Source: Alopecurus myosuroides
Taxonomy: Eukaryota; Streptophyta; Magnoliopsida; Poales; Poaceae
Reading direction: 5' to 3'
Length of the DNA stretch: 64,000 nucleotides
Assembly (NCBI GenBank): GCA_028641055.1
Contig: CM054059.1
Location: forward strand, 111,364,263 to 111,428,262
Shown here: in pieces, positions 46,938 to 59,110 of the stretch
Numbering within the stretch: position 1 is the first letter of the stretch
How the letters are laid out: each line of letters opens with the position of its first letter
Made by a program: the position numbers and the translations under genes
The notes under the pieces: generated by a model
Told to the model about the DNA's origin: nothing
The model's input: the letters and a program-made list of their open reading frames with translations, nothing else
Database searches by the model: none

Positions 46938-47813
46938 TGTCGGGGGGCTATCCCCGAGTAGGGGTAAGACTGGTGATAAAACAGAGGTAAAAGCACTGTT
47001 GGCCGAGTAGGCGGGTACCCGGGTATCTTCTATCCGGTAGACACTATTCGGTCATAGGTATTGGAGGCCAAGAGAAGATAAGAAGAGAGATTGTTATCGT
47101 CCGGGTAGCAATCAAGTGGTCCGAGTAGATGGGCTACAATCCTACTCGGGCAAGAAGTCAATGGAGCCGTTCTGACAAGATCCCTCGTATCCCGCAGCCG
47201 TACAGGCGTGCGGTTCAACTTACGGAGCGCGTGATTATCCGCGCTACGGCGTGGCTACAGTGAGGTAGCCGCCCGTCATGTCCTGTCACTGACAAAGGGG
47301 ACATGACGTGTCGGGGGGCCTACTCTGTGTGACTGACAAGGTGGACAGGTCCTGTCAGCCCGACGGCGCAGCGACTTCTCGCACCCGCGTCAGCGAGAAG
47401 CCGGAGGCTTGCTTTGCACCACTGTGGAGATGTCACATCATTGTACCTTTTATTCTTTGTTTACCCGGCTGGGCACCAGTATATAAGGTGCCCAACCCCC
47501 TCCTGCGCGAGGGACGTTGCGCGAGAGAGCATTTATTGCACGATCAAGTGTTAGCTGTAGAGAGAGCAGAGGGTGGCTACTCGGCTGAGAGGCAACTTTG
47601 TACTGTGGCTACTCGGATACCATACATATAGAGAGATAGGCAGGAGTTGGGGTGTTACCTCCACACGAGGGCCCCGAACCTGGGTAGTTCTTGGTGTTTG
47701 CAGTGTTTCCTGAGCGCGTCCACTCGAAGTGCGATCCCTCCCAAATACCTACAGCGTCCATCGGCCCCAACCTTAAGCCATCCCATGGCATCTGTCTTTA
47801 CTCATCCACGACA
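46938..47813 (+). repeat. 3' LTR of element C (876 bp)
   Basis: The length is identical to the 5' LTR, with about 25 differences by eye. It ends CCACGACA and is followed by the AGTTT duplication. Confidence 0.95.
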
Positions 47814-47818
47814 AGTTT
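47814..47818. repeat. Target site duplication of element C, right copy (AGTTT)
   Basis: It matches 11405-11409. With a single copy, the exon of D's antisense gene reads through in frame. Confidence 0.95.
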
Positions 47819-50376
47819 TCTTCCGGTATTGCGTTAATGTTAAATGCAATACTTCTGAGGGCATACTTCCGACTTGCAGAACCATATCATTCAATCTCCG
47901 TAGGAATAGGGAGGATTGGTTCCTCAAGATCAAAACCTCCGAGTCCGTTAAATTCTAGACGAGCTCGTTCTTTTATCACGCAGATGTTCCGTTTCCTGGA
48001 GAGGAAACAGGTATTCCGCCTTTCGTCAATTCCACGGCCACGCCCCAAGACAATTGGGCATTGGACGCGGTGCAGGTTCCGCCTCCAGACCTTATGAGAA
48101 TCAAGAGGAGAATTGCAAAACTCGTCTCTTCCACCCCTCTATTAACCGGCATGGACATAATCATATGCTGGTTTGGCAGGCGGATTCAGCTCCTTACTTA
48201 TCGCAGAAAACGGCTCATGTGTGAATACACGGACCCGGACGATGCGATGAGGGCAACGAAGAGTGCTTTGACTAAGAAGGAGTTCAAAAAGTGCGTGAAT
48301 CAACTCGTATCTACTCGTGACCAATACGAGGAGAGCCAGGAAATGTATCACGCGAAGAACGCGGCTCCCAAGGTATGCTTTTATCATTTGGGGAATTTCT
48401 TGAGTTTCATCTTTTCTCGGATGTTTATTCTAATCCAGATTTTGGGTTATTTCTTTTTCAGCTCCTCGAACTTGCTAAAAGCGAGCTTGCCACCGATGAA
48501 GAGTTGGCTACGCTTCGAGCCAACTTTCAGTCTGGTGGGAGGAAGCGCAAGAAGGCATCCGCCAGCCAGAAAGTCATTGGTCTTGACGGCGTGGCCGTCG
48601 CCACTTCCAGGTAAAAACCCGGAGTTTTTATATTTGCATGCTTTTTTCTGCATGTTCTTATTTCTCAAAATCTCAATCTCGGATTTTCTTTCTTTTTTCT
48701 TTTCTATCCTTGCCCTACCACACTTAAGGGAAAAGGCAGGGAAAAGGCTTAAGGCTGCTGCCCACCATGGTCCCAAGCCGTCTCCATCCGCTGCTCCAGA
48801 TACTCCAATGGCGGCTGGGGAGGAAAACTCGGCTGCACGGGAGGATGAATATCCCCTGCAGTCTAGCCAGACCATTGCACCCGACACGGATGCTAGGGAA
48901 AGGGTGGCGCCTGATGAAGCTGGGCCTTCTAATCTTCCAAGGAAGAGCCCATCCCCACCTTTGACGAAAAGTTCCAGGTAAAGCAAGAAGATTGTTTTGA
49001 CGAACACGGGTATATTCATCCATGGGCGAAAAAAACTCTTTGCCCGAGCTCCCTTGGTTCGTCCTTGGCCCCAATCCGGCCTAGTTGTACGGAATAATTG
49101 CGTGTTCTCGCCTCGCCAGGTTATACAAGACAGCATCCACCACATGGATATTTACCTTTGCGGAATATGCCAAGGAGTTCTTCGAGGATCTCGCTGGTTT
49201 GTAGAGGATGAGCCAGGTAATTAACTCTAGCTCCCAAGTATTAAGACAAAACTAATCTTTCTGTTTTTGCCTTAATGCTTTTCTCTTTCGCCTGCTTATT
49301 TTCGACTAAGAAACTTTTCCTTTGTCTATTTCTCGGAAAACCACGGAGAACATAAATGTGGAAGTTTTCAACAAGCTTACCATTAAGAACCAAGAGGTTA
49401 GATCTCTTCTTGGTATTCTTAACGATAAAGACTCGAAATTGGCCATAGTTCAGCAGCAGCTGAAGGATACAACAGGTAAATGTCTTTCTCTATTTCTCAC
49501 TGTTGTTTTCTGAATTTTTCTAAGTCGTTTTCCGAGTTTTGAACTCTTCAATTTTCATATATTTTATCTTCTTTGGGCTAAGCCAAAAAAATTGCTAAAG
49601 ATGCTAGCAACGCTGAAACCCTCCGCAAGGAAAATTCAGAACTTTACAGCATGACTGTGAAGCTCCAAAAGGACCTGGAGGCGAGCCAACTGGTCGTTGG
49701 TCTAGCCGAGTCCCGAGCTTCTTCTCTAACTAAGAAGGATAAGGCTACCATCCGGGACCTAGAGAATGCTCTCAACCAACTCCTTGAAGAAGGCGCTGAG
49801 ATGGACAAAATTCTCGGTAAGTTTTTGTTTCTTTACCAAGTTTTTTCTTATACTTTGTGCGGTATGCCTCCTTTCCCTCCTTCTGTGTTTTTTAACCTTT
49901 CTTTGTTTTTTCAACTGAAGGGAATCCTTTTCTCACCCAGATTGATTGAATCCGGGCTTTCGGGAAAATCGTCACCAACCTCAAGACTGCTGGGATGCTA
50001 CTTATTACTAAGTGCATTCCCGACAAAGCTGGCGATTTCTCGGAAGTCAGCAAACTTCCAGAAGGCATTGAAGAGGTGGCAAACCAGAAGGAGTTTTGGC
50101 TCCAATCTGCCATCAAGGTGGTGAACGCATGGTCCTTGGACTGATGCGTATGCATTAGACCACCTCAAAGTCCTAGCGCGTTTCTACCGGTATCCCTCAA
50201 GAATATACGGAAGCAGAGAGAGCAGAAATCTTCGAGTCAGTCAAGGGGTACGCCTCCAAGATTGCTCGGATGGTTTCTACCTCCACGTTCTACCCGAGGA
50301 AGAAATTCCAAAGACTCCGGAGAACCCAAGCGACAGCGACAAGGAGGACGACAAGGAGTATAAGGACGCCGTCTAG
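47819..50376 (+). pseudogene. Antisense gene of element D, continuation after C
   Basis: Exon 1 resumes at 47819 in frame and continues to 48371, with one TAG at 47956-47958. Further exons: 48462-48610, 48729-48977, 49120-49216, 49349-49475, 49583-49816 and 49921-50376. All introns are GT-AG and phases agree. Visible parts include MRIKRRIAKLVSS and RLMCEYT in exon 1, shared in outline with B (TKLMCEYSG), a Lys/Ala-rich stretch, TTWIFTFAEYAKEFFEDL in exon 4, and coiled coil in exons 5 and 6. The tail is acidic and ends at TAG 50374-50376. Stops also occur in exon 4 and early in exon 7. Confidence 0.72.
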
Positions 50377-50959
50377 TTCCTGCGTAGCCCGTCGGGAAAA
50401 ATAGAAGCATTACTATTCTTACAATGTAACATCAATTGTAATGCATTCTATCTTTAGTATAAACAAGCACTTTATCCTTTTGCAGTAAAGTTTAAATTTT
50501 TGCAAGTTTTTCAGAGTTTTAATTCCTTTCCTTCTAAGTTCTCTGGTTTGTATGCTTTAACTTTCCTTAGTGTTGAAGTGGCTCGAAAGTATGCAATCTT
50601 CACGCCAAGTGACTGGGTTCAGACCTATCAGTCAAAACTCAGAAACATGGATTATACTGAGGCACTTTTACTTACTAATTGCAGTGACCCAACATACAAA
50701 TGATTAGATAATACTTAGGAAAAATAAGGAATTTTTAAAAGTATGAAACTCAAGCACGCAGGCACAATCTAGGTTTCTTAAGACTCCTTAGGCTAAAAGC
50801 ATTCAGTTTTATAACTCCGAGCACGCAGGAAAAATTCGGGTTAACGTTGAAGCAATTAGAAAGATAATTGGGAAATAGATAAGGAGGACGTATGCTTTAA
50901 ACAATAAAGACAAGATAAAAAAAAATGCATGAATCCCAACAACTTTATTTTATGATCTC
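50377..50959. other. Spacer between antisense gene and pol of element D
   Basis: AT-rich, without a conserved ORF. Sense and antisense transcripts of D would converge here. Confidence 0.5.
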
Positions 50960-52350
50960 AAAAGATGTTTACATAGTTTTTGAACTAAGTGTAAAGAGGA
51001 TGTAACTGATGGATGCTCCAGGGCCTCTTTGTCTCTCCTAGTTCTACATCTATCTTTTTTTATCTTGCGATTCGGATTTTTTGGATCATCTTCCGTATCT
51101 TGAATATCTACAAGGTAATATGATCCATTTTTTATAGCTTTGCTGATGAAAAATGGTCCTTTCCAGATTGGGGCTAGTTTGTGCTTCCTATCCTATACCA
51201 ATCTCAGCACCAAATCACCTTGTTTAAAAGAACGGTGTTTGATTTTTCGACTATGATAACATTGCAGTACTTGCTGATAAATGTCTCTCTTTGTAGCACA
51301 AGCTCTCGTTCTTCTTCTAAGAGATCAACGGCATCCTGTCGTGCGTTTTCGGCATCCGAGTCATCGTACGCCTGCACTCTTGGGCTGTCATGGATCATGT
51401 CCGTAGGAAGCACTGCTTCTACACCATAAACCAGGAAAAAAAGGCGTTTGCCTTGTTGATCTATTCGGCGTCGTTTTCATACTCCAAAGCACAGAAGGTA
51501 ATTCTTCTACCCATGCTCCATTTGCTCTATGAAGAGGAGGTTCGAGTCTTGGGCGGATTCCTTGCAGTATCGAACTATTCATTCGTTCGACCTGGCCATT
51601 GGATTGTGGGTGTTCCACATATGCGAGATCTAGGCAAATTCCCGTTTGTCAGCAATATTTTACCAACTCTCCAATTGAAAATTTTGTCCCGTTATCCGTG
51701 ATTATGCTATGTGAAATACCGTATCGCATGACTACGTTAATGACGAAATTTCTGGCAGTCACACCGTCAAGTTTTTTGATGGGTTTTGCTTCCACCCACT
51801 TCGTATACTTATCTACCGCTATGAGTAGGTGTGTGAGCCCGCCACTGGCAGTTTTGAATGGTCCCATCATATCTAGCCCCCATACCGCAAATGGCCATGT
51901 TATGGGGATAGTTTTGAGTACTTGGGCTGGCATATTTGTCTGCTTGGCGTAGTACTTGCATCCGGCACATGTATTCACTATGTGCTCCGCGTCTGTATTG
52001 GCTGTGAGCCAAAAAAAAAACCTGCACGGAATGCTTTTTTGACTATGCTTTTTGATTGAGAGCATGATGCCGCAATCTCTTGCATGGATTTCTTGCATAA
52101 TTTCTCGTTCTTCTTCTAGCGAAATACATCGTTGAAAATTTCCGATAGTACTCTGCTTATATAGGCAACCATTGATTACCGTGTATCCTTTGCATCGGTG
52201 TTGTATCTGCCTTTGCAAGACTTCATCTGCTCCATCCGGAAACTTCTGATCGACTAAGAAGTTTAAGTATGGAATTGTCCAATCCAGGTTAACAAGCATG
52301 ACTTCCATTGACTCGGAAACTAGAGGATAGTCGATATCTCCGCCTTTTAT
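50960..52350 (-). pseudogene. Integrase of element D
   Basis: On the minus strand: a zinc-binding region ending CAGCKYYAKQ (about 51940-51970), then Asp in LDMMGPF, Asp in ITDNGTKF and Glu in GQVERMNS (about 51590), and a C-terminal module (KGPFFISKAI, about 51140-51170). The first His region is altered, there is a stop near 51645, and frameshifts lie near 51410 and 51200. The gene is nonfunctional. Confidence 0.82.
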
Positions 52351-52880
52351 TTATGGTTCATGCAAATGTTGGACGAACACACCAGGTGGTAGGGTTTTCA
52401 CTCTTTCCAAGCCCATGCGGGCTAAAGCATCCGCGTTCCAATTTTCTTCCCTTTTGATGTGAAGTACTTCAAATCCCAGGAAAAAATGGCGCACTCGTCG
52501 ACTATTCTTAGATATTCGGCCATGATGGGGCTTTTAGCATCCCATGTTTGGTTGAGCTGATGATGTACTAAGTCCGAGTCACCATAGCAAAGTATACGCT
52601 TGACCCCTGTCTCCTTTGCGATATGCAAGCCATGAAGCAGTGCCTCATATTCTGCCACATTGTTGCTGGCGTTGAAGTGTATTTGTAATACATATTCCAT
52701 TATGTCGCCTTTTGGAGATTTAAGCACTACACCAGCTCCAGCGCCTTCTTTCATTTTGGATCCATCGAAATGCATGATCCAATATTTCGACTCTGGCATT
52801 GGTGTGTTTTCCATTGCTTCTGTCCAATCAGCCACAAAATATGCCAACACGTGGTATTTAAATGCTGTCGGGGTTGGTAC
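52351..52880 (-). pseudogene. Archaeal-type RNase H of element D
   Basis: MHFDGSKMKEGAGAG, VAEYEALLHGL and CYGDSDLVHHQ hold the three acidic positions also seen in element C. The C-terminal part is shifted after about 52460. It confirms D as Tat lineage. Confidence 0.83.
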
Positions 52881-54230
52881 TTAATGTCAAACGCAGCAAG
52901 CTCAATGTCGTATTTGGCTACTCTCCCTGTTGCGTTCGTATTGTTTATAATACCCCCTAGTGGTGCTTTGCTGACCACTGTTACGAAATGTCCTTGGAAA
53001 TAATGACGGAGTTTTCGAGATGCGAAATATACGCCATATGGCAGTTTTTGATAATGTGGATACCTTTGCTTTAATTTGGAGAATACCTCACTGACTTAAT
53101 ACACCGGATGTTGATCTGGAATACTTTGCTCGTCTTTTCGTCTTTCCACAGTTATCACTATGCTAATAACCCTGTTAGTTGTCGTAAGATATAGTAACAT
53201 GGGTTCTTCGTCTTTTGGTGATGCCAAAATCTGAGCTTTCATCAAGGTTTCCTTTAACTGGGTTAATGCTTTGTCCGCATCTTCTGTCCATTCAAATTTG
53301 TCATCTTTCTTCAACAATTTGTATAATGTCAGAGCTTTGTCACCAAGTCGGCTTATAAACCTGCTAACGGCGGCCGCAGATCCCGTCAGTCTTTGGACAT
53401 CTTTTAGGCATGTGGGCCTTGTGATGTTCAAGATTGCCTTGATCTTTTCCGGGTTTACCTCTATTCCTCTGTGAGAAACGATAAAACCCAGAAGCTTTCC
53501 TGAGGGAACCCCGAATACGCACTTTAGAGGATTTACCTTCATTTTGTAAGTGCGCAGATTTTCGAAAGTTTCTTGTAGATCTTGAAGGAGTGTGTCCTTT
53601 TCCTTGGAAACAACGATAATATCGTCCACGTAAACATGGACGTTTTTGCCAATTTGACTATGCAAGCATCTTTGCATGCAACGCTGGTATGTTGCACCGG
53701 TGTTCTTCAAGCCAAAAGGCATGGTTATGTAATAGTATGTTCCATATGGGTTATGAAAGAAGTTTTTATTTGGTATTCTTCCTTCATACGTATTTGATGG
53801 TACCCAGAATAAGCATCCAAAAAGCATAAAATCTTAGAGCCAGCGGTGGCATCTATTATTTGATCGATTCGTGGTAACGCGAACCTATCTTTTGGACACA
53901 AATTGTTCAAGCCGGTGTAATCTATACACATCCTAAGAACAATACTATCCTTCTTCGGGACTAATACTAGGTTTGCAGACCAATCAGCATGTATGACTTC
54001 CCGGATAAAATCAGCTGCTAAAACCCGGATAATTTCCTTGCCTCTAGCCTCCCGCCTTCTTCCATCGAAACGACGGAGACCTTGTTTGACGGGTTTTGAT
54101 CCTAGGATTACTTTGAGTTGGTCCTCGGCAAGTTCCCTGGGAACACCTGGCATATCAGCAGGACACCAGGCAAAAATATCCCAGTTCTCACGTAGGAACT
54201 TGATGAGCGCGCTTTCCTATTTGTCAGTCA
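52881..54230 (-). pseudogene. Reverse transcriptase and native RNase H of element D
   Basis: The N-terminal part (53725-54153) has FLDAYSGYHQI. A frameshift near 53740 leads into 53096-53827, with the catalytic VYVDDIIVV (about 53610-53635). A TAA follows at 53096-53098, then degenerate native RNase H at about 52880-53090. The order protease, RT, RNase H, second RNase H, integrase is the same as in C. Confidence 0.85.
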
Positions 54231-54900
54231 TTCATGTTCCCACTACGACGAATTTCGTCAGATCTTTGGGATCTAGGATGACATGTCTTGTATTCTCCGA
54301 GGCTTTGAAACTACCTGCCGGCTTCAGGCTTTCTTTTACCACCGACATTTCTATCGGGGATACTTCTTTAGCTAGCTCCTTTAGTTCTTCCTTCCGAATT
54401 ACCTGTTCGGCACAAAGGGTGTTTCCTTTCTCTAGATCGTTCGCCAATTTGAAGTCTCCAGAAATGGCGATTACTCCTCCTTTTGGCCCTGGCATCTTCA
54501 GCTTGTTATAAATATAACATGATCTAGCCATGAATTTGGCGAAATCCGGACGTCCGAGTATTGCGTGATAAACACTTTCGAATGGCACCACCTCGAATGA
54601 GATCCTTTCCTGGCGGAAGTGTTCTCTTTTTCTAAAGGTTACGTCTAGGGAAATTTCTCCTAGGGATTGTGCTTGCCTGCCAGGAACAATACCATGAAAA
54701 CGTATGCTATTGTGGTTGAGCTGGGTCTAGGAGATGCGTAGCTGCTTCAATGTACTTAAGTACATGCTATTGATACTAGATCCTCCATCCATCAGCACTC
54801 TTTTGAGCCTAGTGTTTTGAACAATAGGGCTTACGACCAAAGCATGCGTGCCGGGTTCTGGGATGTTTCCGGGATGATCAGACTGGTCCTAGGTAATTGG
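54231..54900 (-). pseudogene. Protease region of element D
   Basis: The active site VLMDGGSSIN lies at about 54765-54795 and the conserved LGRPDFAKFMA at about 54525-54560. A stop lies near 54727 and another near 54232. The residues match those of B and C. Confidence 0.8.
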
Positions 54901-56301
54901 CGTATTTGAATACTTCAAGTACTTTGGGGTTGAGGTACAACCGCATTGATTTTTCGAAGTGTTCTTTTCGCCTGTTTTGCTGAGGGAGTTGCCAGGAAAG
55001 TTAGGTTACATTATCCTTCAACTCTCGGCAATTTTGGTTCGCCTATCCGTTGTTGTTCCTGGATTTTATCATCAGTGTCCGATTCACTTTCTTCTTTTTC
55101 AGTTTCGGCTTTTTCTTGTTGAACTTCCTTTTGGAATTCTTTCCTTTATTCCCGGATCCTGCAGTGCCTTTCATGTGCTTGTTGAGGCGGCACTGCGCAT
55201 TGGTGTGGTAGGCTTCCCAAATTGCGAATGGTGGACATAGTTTTCCGACTTAATCTTTTCCCACTCTTCTTTAGAATAGGAGGTAGGCTCTGTGTTTTTT
55301 CTTTTCCATTTGCTGCCATTATCCTTTCCAAAGGTTAAGTTATTTCCTTGGGTTTTGGCTGTTCTTCTGGAGTAGCCTTCTTTTCAGAATGAGACGCCTT
55401 TTTGGCCCGTACAAAGCATCAATATTTCCACCTCTCGCTCTGATATCATCTTCGGTCGCTGCGTGCTCATTGGTGGTGGTAAGCATAGATCTGAGATCTT
55501 TGTGCTCTTTCGAACCAACCATGAACGGTACGAGGCCGGGTTTCAAGCCGCTGATGAAAGCATGCATTGCTTGTACGTCACTTACTCCAGAGCAACTATT
55601 CTTCATTGCAGTCCATCTTGAGATAAAGTCGACATACGACTAATCCTCATATTGCACGCAACGGTTCAACTAGTTGATACTCGTAGGGCGTTTATACGTA
55701 CCCCGGAAGTGCTGAGCGAATACTGTCGCCATATCTTCCTAGTTGTCCACTGTTCTTGACGGTAGCCCATTGATCCAATCTATCGCTCCATCCACTAACA
55801 TGAGGGGAAGAAACTTTACAGCCTCTAAATCTGTCCCTTTGTTGATCTGGACGGCAGTATGGTAATCTGAAAGCCATGTATCCGGGTTAGTACTTCCGGT
55901 ATACTTTTGATAAGTTGGACCAACTTTGGCGAAGCCAGAGTGTAGACTAATTCTTTGGATCCTGTCAGTGAAACATTTGGGTCCAAAGTATAGTCGTCTC
56001 TTTCCGCCTTATCAACGTGTGCAGAATATCTTCCAACTGAATGGACAGAAGGGGATCTGCTCCGTTCTGGTCCATTATTGCGCGAGTGCGCTCTTCTAGG
56101 ATTATCCCTATTTCTTCTGTCATCGTGTCCTTTGGAATAAGGTGGAGTTCTACTCCTTGGCCTTTCTTTGTTCCTAGGAGGAGTGCGGGATCTCTCACAC
56201 CTGTGAGGATTGTCATATCTTCGAGCTTTATCAGCTGGGCGTCTCCTTTCTTAGGATCTCCTTTCTTTTCCTTAGAATCGCCTGAATCTCCAAGTTCACT
56301 A
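54901..56301 (-). pseudogene. gag: gag of element D (truncated by E)
   Basis: A capsid-like region lies around 55350-55890 (MHAFISGLKPGLVPFM, about 55510-55570). A charged Gly/Asp/Lys-rich segment lies toward the N-terminus at 55965-56301. The capsid region is split over frames with several stops near 55620-55740. The N-terminus is lost where E inserts at 56301/56302. The C-terminal part, 54901-55340, is heavily degraded. Confidence 0.7.
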
Positions 56302-57632
56302 TGTAGGAACACGCAGAGATAAACAAAACTTTTCTACGCGGTACTTCCAAGATCTAGCTGAGGTAGAAGGCCACGAGGATTACCACTAGACACGCAGGTG
56401 CGGCTTATCGATGAAGCACGTCGATGTAGTCTAGTCCCATGATCCGATCCAGCCAATCCAATCCCGGGATCGTCGAAGTGCTGAACGTACAGCACCTCTG
56501 CCGGTATCCACACGTACGAGGAGGAGCTCCGACGGTGGACTGCTAGGTCCGGTGTGGCGGCTAGACTGAGTGGGGCTAGGGTTCCCAACGCATGGAAGTG
56601 GAAACTATTGCGCGTTGGGCAACCTGTGTCCCTCTTTATATAGCGAGTGGGAGTGGGCTGCACAACGCTTGTGGCCCATTCCCTCTGTGAGTCCAACTAA
56701 CTAATTTAGTCCATTTTCGGTTCTGGGTCCAACCTGACCAATATCATTGCTCCCGCTTTGAAGTGTGCGACCCTGCAGGCTCATGGCGACTTGGACACGA
56801 TTGGAGTCCAACTCCCAATCGATCAATCGGTAGCGGCTCCTAGCATAACATGCCGACTCCCAAGTGCCATAGAGTCATGACGACATATATTCCAATGTGA
56901 CTTTCATCTGAGTCCCTTTTGCCTCACGATAAATCTTATCAAACTATAGGCGAATTATCGTCATCCCTTAAATAGCTCAACCCTCTTCTCAGTCCGTGAT
57001 ATAAGATTTATCTGACTAACTCTTAGTCAATGGACCCAGTTAACACTTAACTGAGTCGTGCATGGCCATGCTTCCGGAATCACATCACTCGAGAGGGTCC
57101 AGAGAATATCTCTCCAGTCGGAGGGGCAAAGTCCCATCTTGATTATCCACATCACGCATCTTGCTTCTCCTTCGACCAGAACTCTGCCTTTATAACTGCC
57201 TTGTCACGAAACAACGTTTGACAGAACTTAAGTCGGTGATTCACAACTCGGATTGTGCGACAATCTCAGGTCTAAGGATTACGTTGATTGAGACATGCAA
57301 ATGACGACTTACTCGTTGCATCTCAATATGGTTCAGTCCGACTTGCTAAACTCTTTAGCCAAGTCTGTGAACGTTGGAATGGCATCGCCATGCCCATGAC
57401 AAGTGGAACCGAGTCATCAGCCAACACTCACGTTAGTCTAGGGTGTGTGTCCAGCACAACCTTAATGACCAAGGACAATTTAGCATGAACAACATGAATA
57501 CATAGTTCCACAATCGAATCACATACTCAATGATATATCAGATGTTCAAAACAAGGATGACTTAAGAACTATAATTATGAATACATTGGGAATTACATCA
57601 TACATGATTGCCTCTAGGGCATATTCCCAACA
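56302..57632 (-). repeat. 3' LTR of element E (1331 bp)
   Basis: In plus sense it starts TGTAGGAACACGCAGAG and ends GGGCATATTCCCAACA. A minus-strand TATA box, TATATAAA, is at 56635-56642. It pairs with 62917 onward. Confidence 0.93.
56635..56642 (-). promoter_or_regulatory. TATA box in the 3' LTR of E
   Basis: The minus strand reads CGCTATATAAAGAGGG. The 5' LTR has CGCTATATAAGAGGG at about 63251, with one A fewer. Confidence 0.6.
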
Positions 57633-57647
57633 GTCTCCCACTTGCAC
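57633..57647 (-). promoter_or_regulatory. Polypurine tract of element E
   Basis: The minus strand reads GTGCAAGTGGGAGAC, directly before the LTR start TGTTGGG. Confidence 0.8.
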
Positions 57648-58228
57648 TAGAGTCAATCATCTCGACATCATATGCCTAGGCATCGAATGCCCATACCTCT
57701 GATGTGCGCCTCATGCTTTGAATGTGGTAGCGCCTTTGTCAACGGATCTGCAATGGTTGCATTCGTGTGTACTTTGCATAACTTGATATCACCTTGTTCA
57801 ACAAACTAGCGAATGAGGTGGTAACGCATTAGTATATGTTTGTTCTTCTGGTGTTGTCTAGGTTCCTTGGCTTGTGCGATAGCACCATTGTTGTCACAAT
57901 ATACTTCCAATCGATTGGACGCGCCCTAAACCACACCAAGATCCATCAGGAGGTTCCTGATCCAAACAGCTTCCTTTGCAGCCTCCGAGACAGCAATATA
58001 CTCAGAATCTATCGTGGATGCAGACACGGTATCTTGGTTGGAACTCTTCCAGCTCATAGCCCCTCCGTTCATGACAAACACGTATCCATATTGCGAACGA
58101 GAATCACCTGAGTCGGTGAGATAACTCGCATCCGTGTAACCCTTTACACTGAATTTGTCATCACCTCCATAAACTAGGAACATGTCCTTAGTCCTTCACA
58201 AGTACTTAAGGATGTTTTTAACCGCTGC
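57648..58228 (-). pseudogene. Copia RNase H of element E
   Basis: DASYLTDSGDSRSQYGYVF (about 58075-58135), WKSSNQDTVSASTIDSEYIA (about 57990-58055) and DNNGAIAQAKEP (about 57860-57900) hold the acidic catalytic positions. Stop codons fall near 58187 and 57924, and a C-terminal LTKALP-like segment is at about 57730. Confidence 0.82.
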
Positions 58229-59110
58229 CTAGTGGGCTTCGCCAGGGTCAGCCTGGTATCTGCTCATTACACTTAGAGCATAGGAAACATCTGGCCTAGT
58301 ACAAATCATGGCATACATGATGGATTCGACTGCCGAGGCATACGGGATCACACTCATCTGACTTCCCTCATCAGTCGTCGAAGGACACTGAATCTTGCTA
58401 AGTTTTACACCATGGGACATCGGTAAGAACCCCTTCTTAGACTCTTCCATTTTGAATTTCTTCAAAACTTTGTCCAAATATGTACTCTGACTCAATCCAA
58501 TGAGTTGCCTTGATCTATATCTATAGATCCTGATTCCCAGTATGTAAGTCACCTCACCCAAATCCTTCATTGAGAAACTCCTTTCCAATGATTCTTTAGT
58601 TTCTTGCAACATCGTGACATCATTTCCCATCAGTAATATGTCATCCACATATAAGATTAGAAAATTTACTTTGCTCCCACTAAACTTCTTGTATAAACAA
58701 GAATCATGATCGCTCTTGATGAATCCAAACGATTTGACTACCTCATCAAAGCGAATGTTCCAACTCCGAGATGCTTGCTTCAACCCATAAATGAATTTCT
58801 GAAGTTTGCATACCTTGGCAGCGTTAGCTGGATCGACAAAACCTTAGGGCTATATCATATACATGTCCTCAGTTAAATTTCCATTAAGGAAAGCCGTCTT
58901 GACATTCATCTTCCATATCTCATAGTCGAAATAGGCTGATATGGCTAACATGATCCGAACTGACTTGAGCATCACTACGGGAGAGAAGGTCTCGTCATAG
59001 TGAACTCCTTGAACCTGTCGGAAACCCTTCGTCACAAGTCGTGCTTTCTAGATGGAAATATTTCCATCAATATCAGTTTTCTTCTTAAAGACCCATTTGC
59101 ACTCGACGGG
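58229..59110 (-). pseudogene. Copia reverse transcriptase of element E
   Basis: TKGFRQVQGVHYDETFSPV (about 58975-59035), KTAFLNGNL and the catalytic LILYVDDILLMGND (about 58625-58670) are visible. Stops break the frame near 58848 (TAG) and at the end of the 58229-58783 segment. A stop at about 59050 precedes the N-terminal conserved WVFKKKTD segment (about 59075-59100). Confidence 0.87.

Larger units (their letters stand above)
11410..47813 (+). mobile_element. Element C: Tat-lineage Gypsy retrotransposon (hosts A and B)
   Basis: Two 876-bp LTRs with matching AGTTT target duplications bound it. Inside, in order: primer binding site, gag (interrupted by A), protease, reverse transcriptase, RNase H, archaeal-type RNase H, integrase, an antisense multi-exon gene and a polypurine tract. 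Without A and B it is about 15.2 kb. The LTRs differ at roughly 25 of 876 positions (about 3%) by eye. Five stops and two frameshifts in pol, and two in-frame stops in gag, make it non-autonomous. Confidence 0.92.
9716..56301 (-). mobile_element. Element D: Tat-lineage Gypsy retrotransposon (interrupted by C and E)
   Basis: Read on the minus strand the order is gag (54900-56301, cut by E), protease, reverse transcriptase, RNase H, archaeal-type RNase H and integrase (50960-54900). Then comes an antisense gene on the plus strand (10704-11409 plus 47819-50376), a polypurine tract and the 3' LTR (9716-10228). The second RNase H and the antisense gene mark the Tat lineage (RIRE2/Retand-like). Its 5' LTR lies beyond E and outside the window. 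All genes are broken. Confidence 0.8.
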
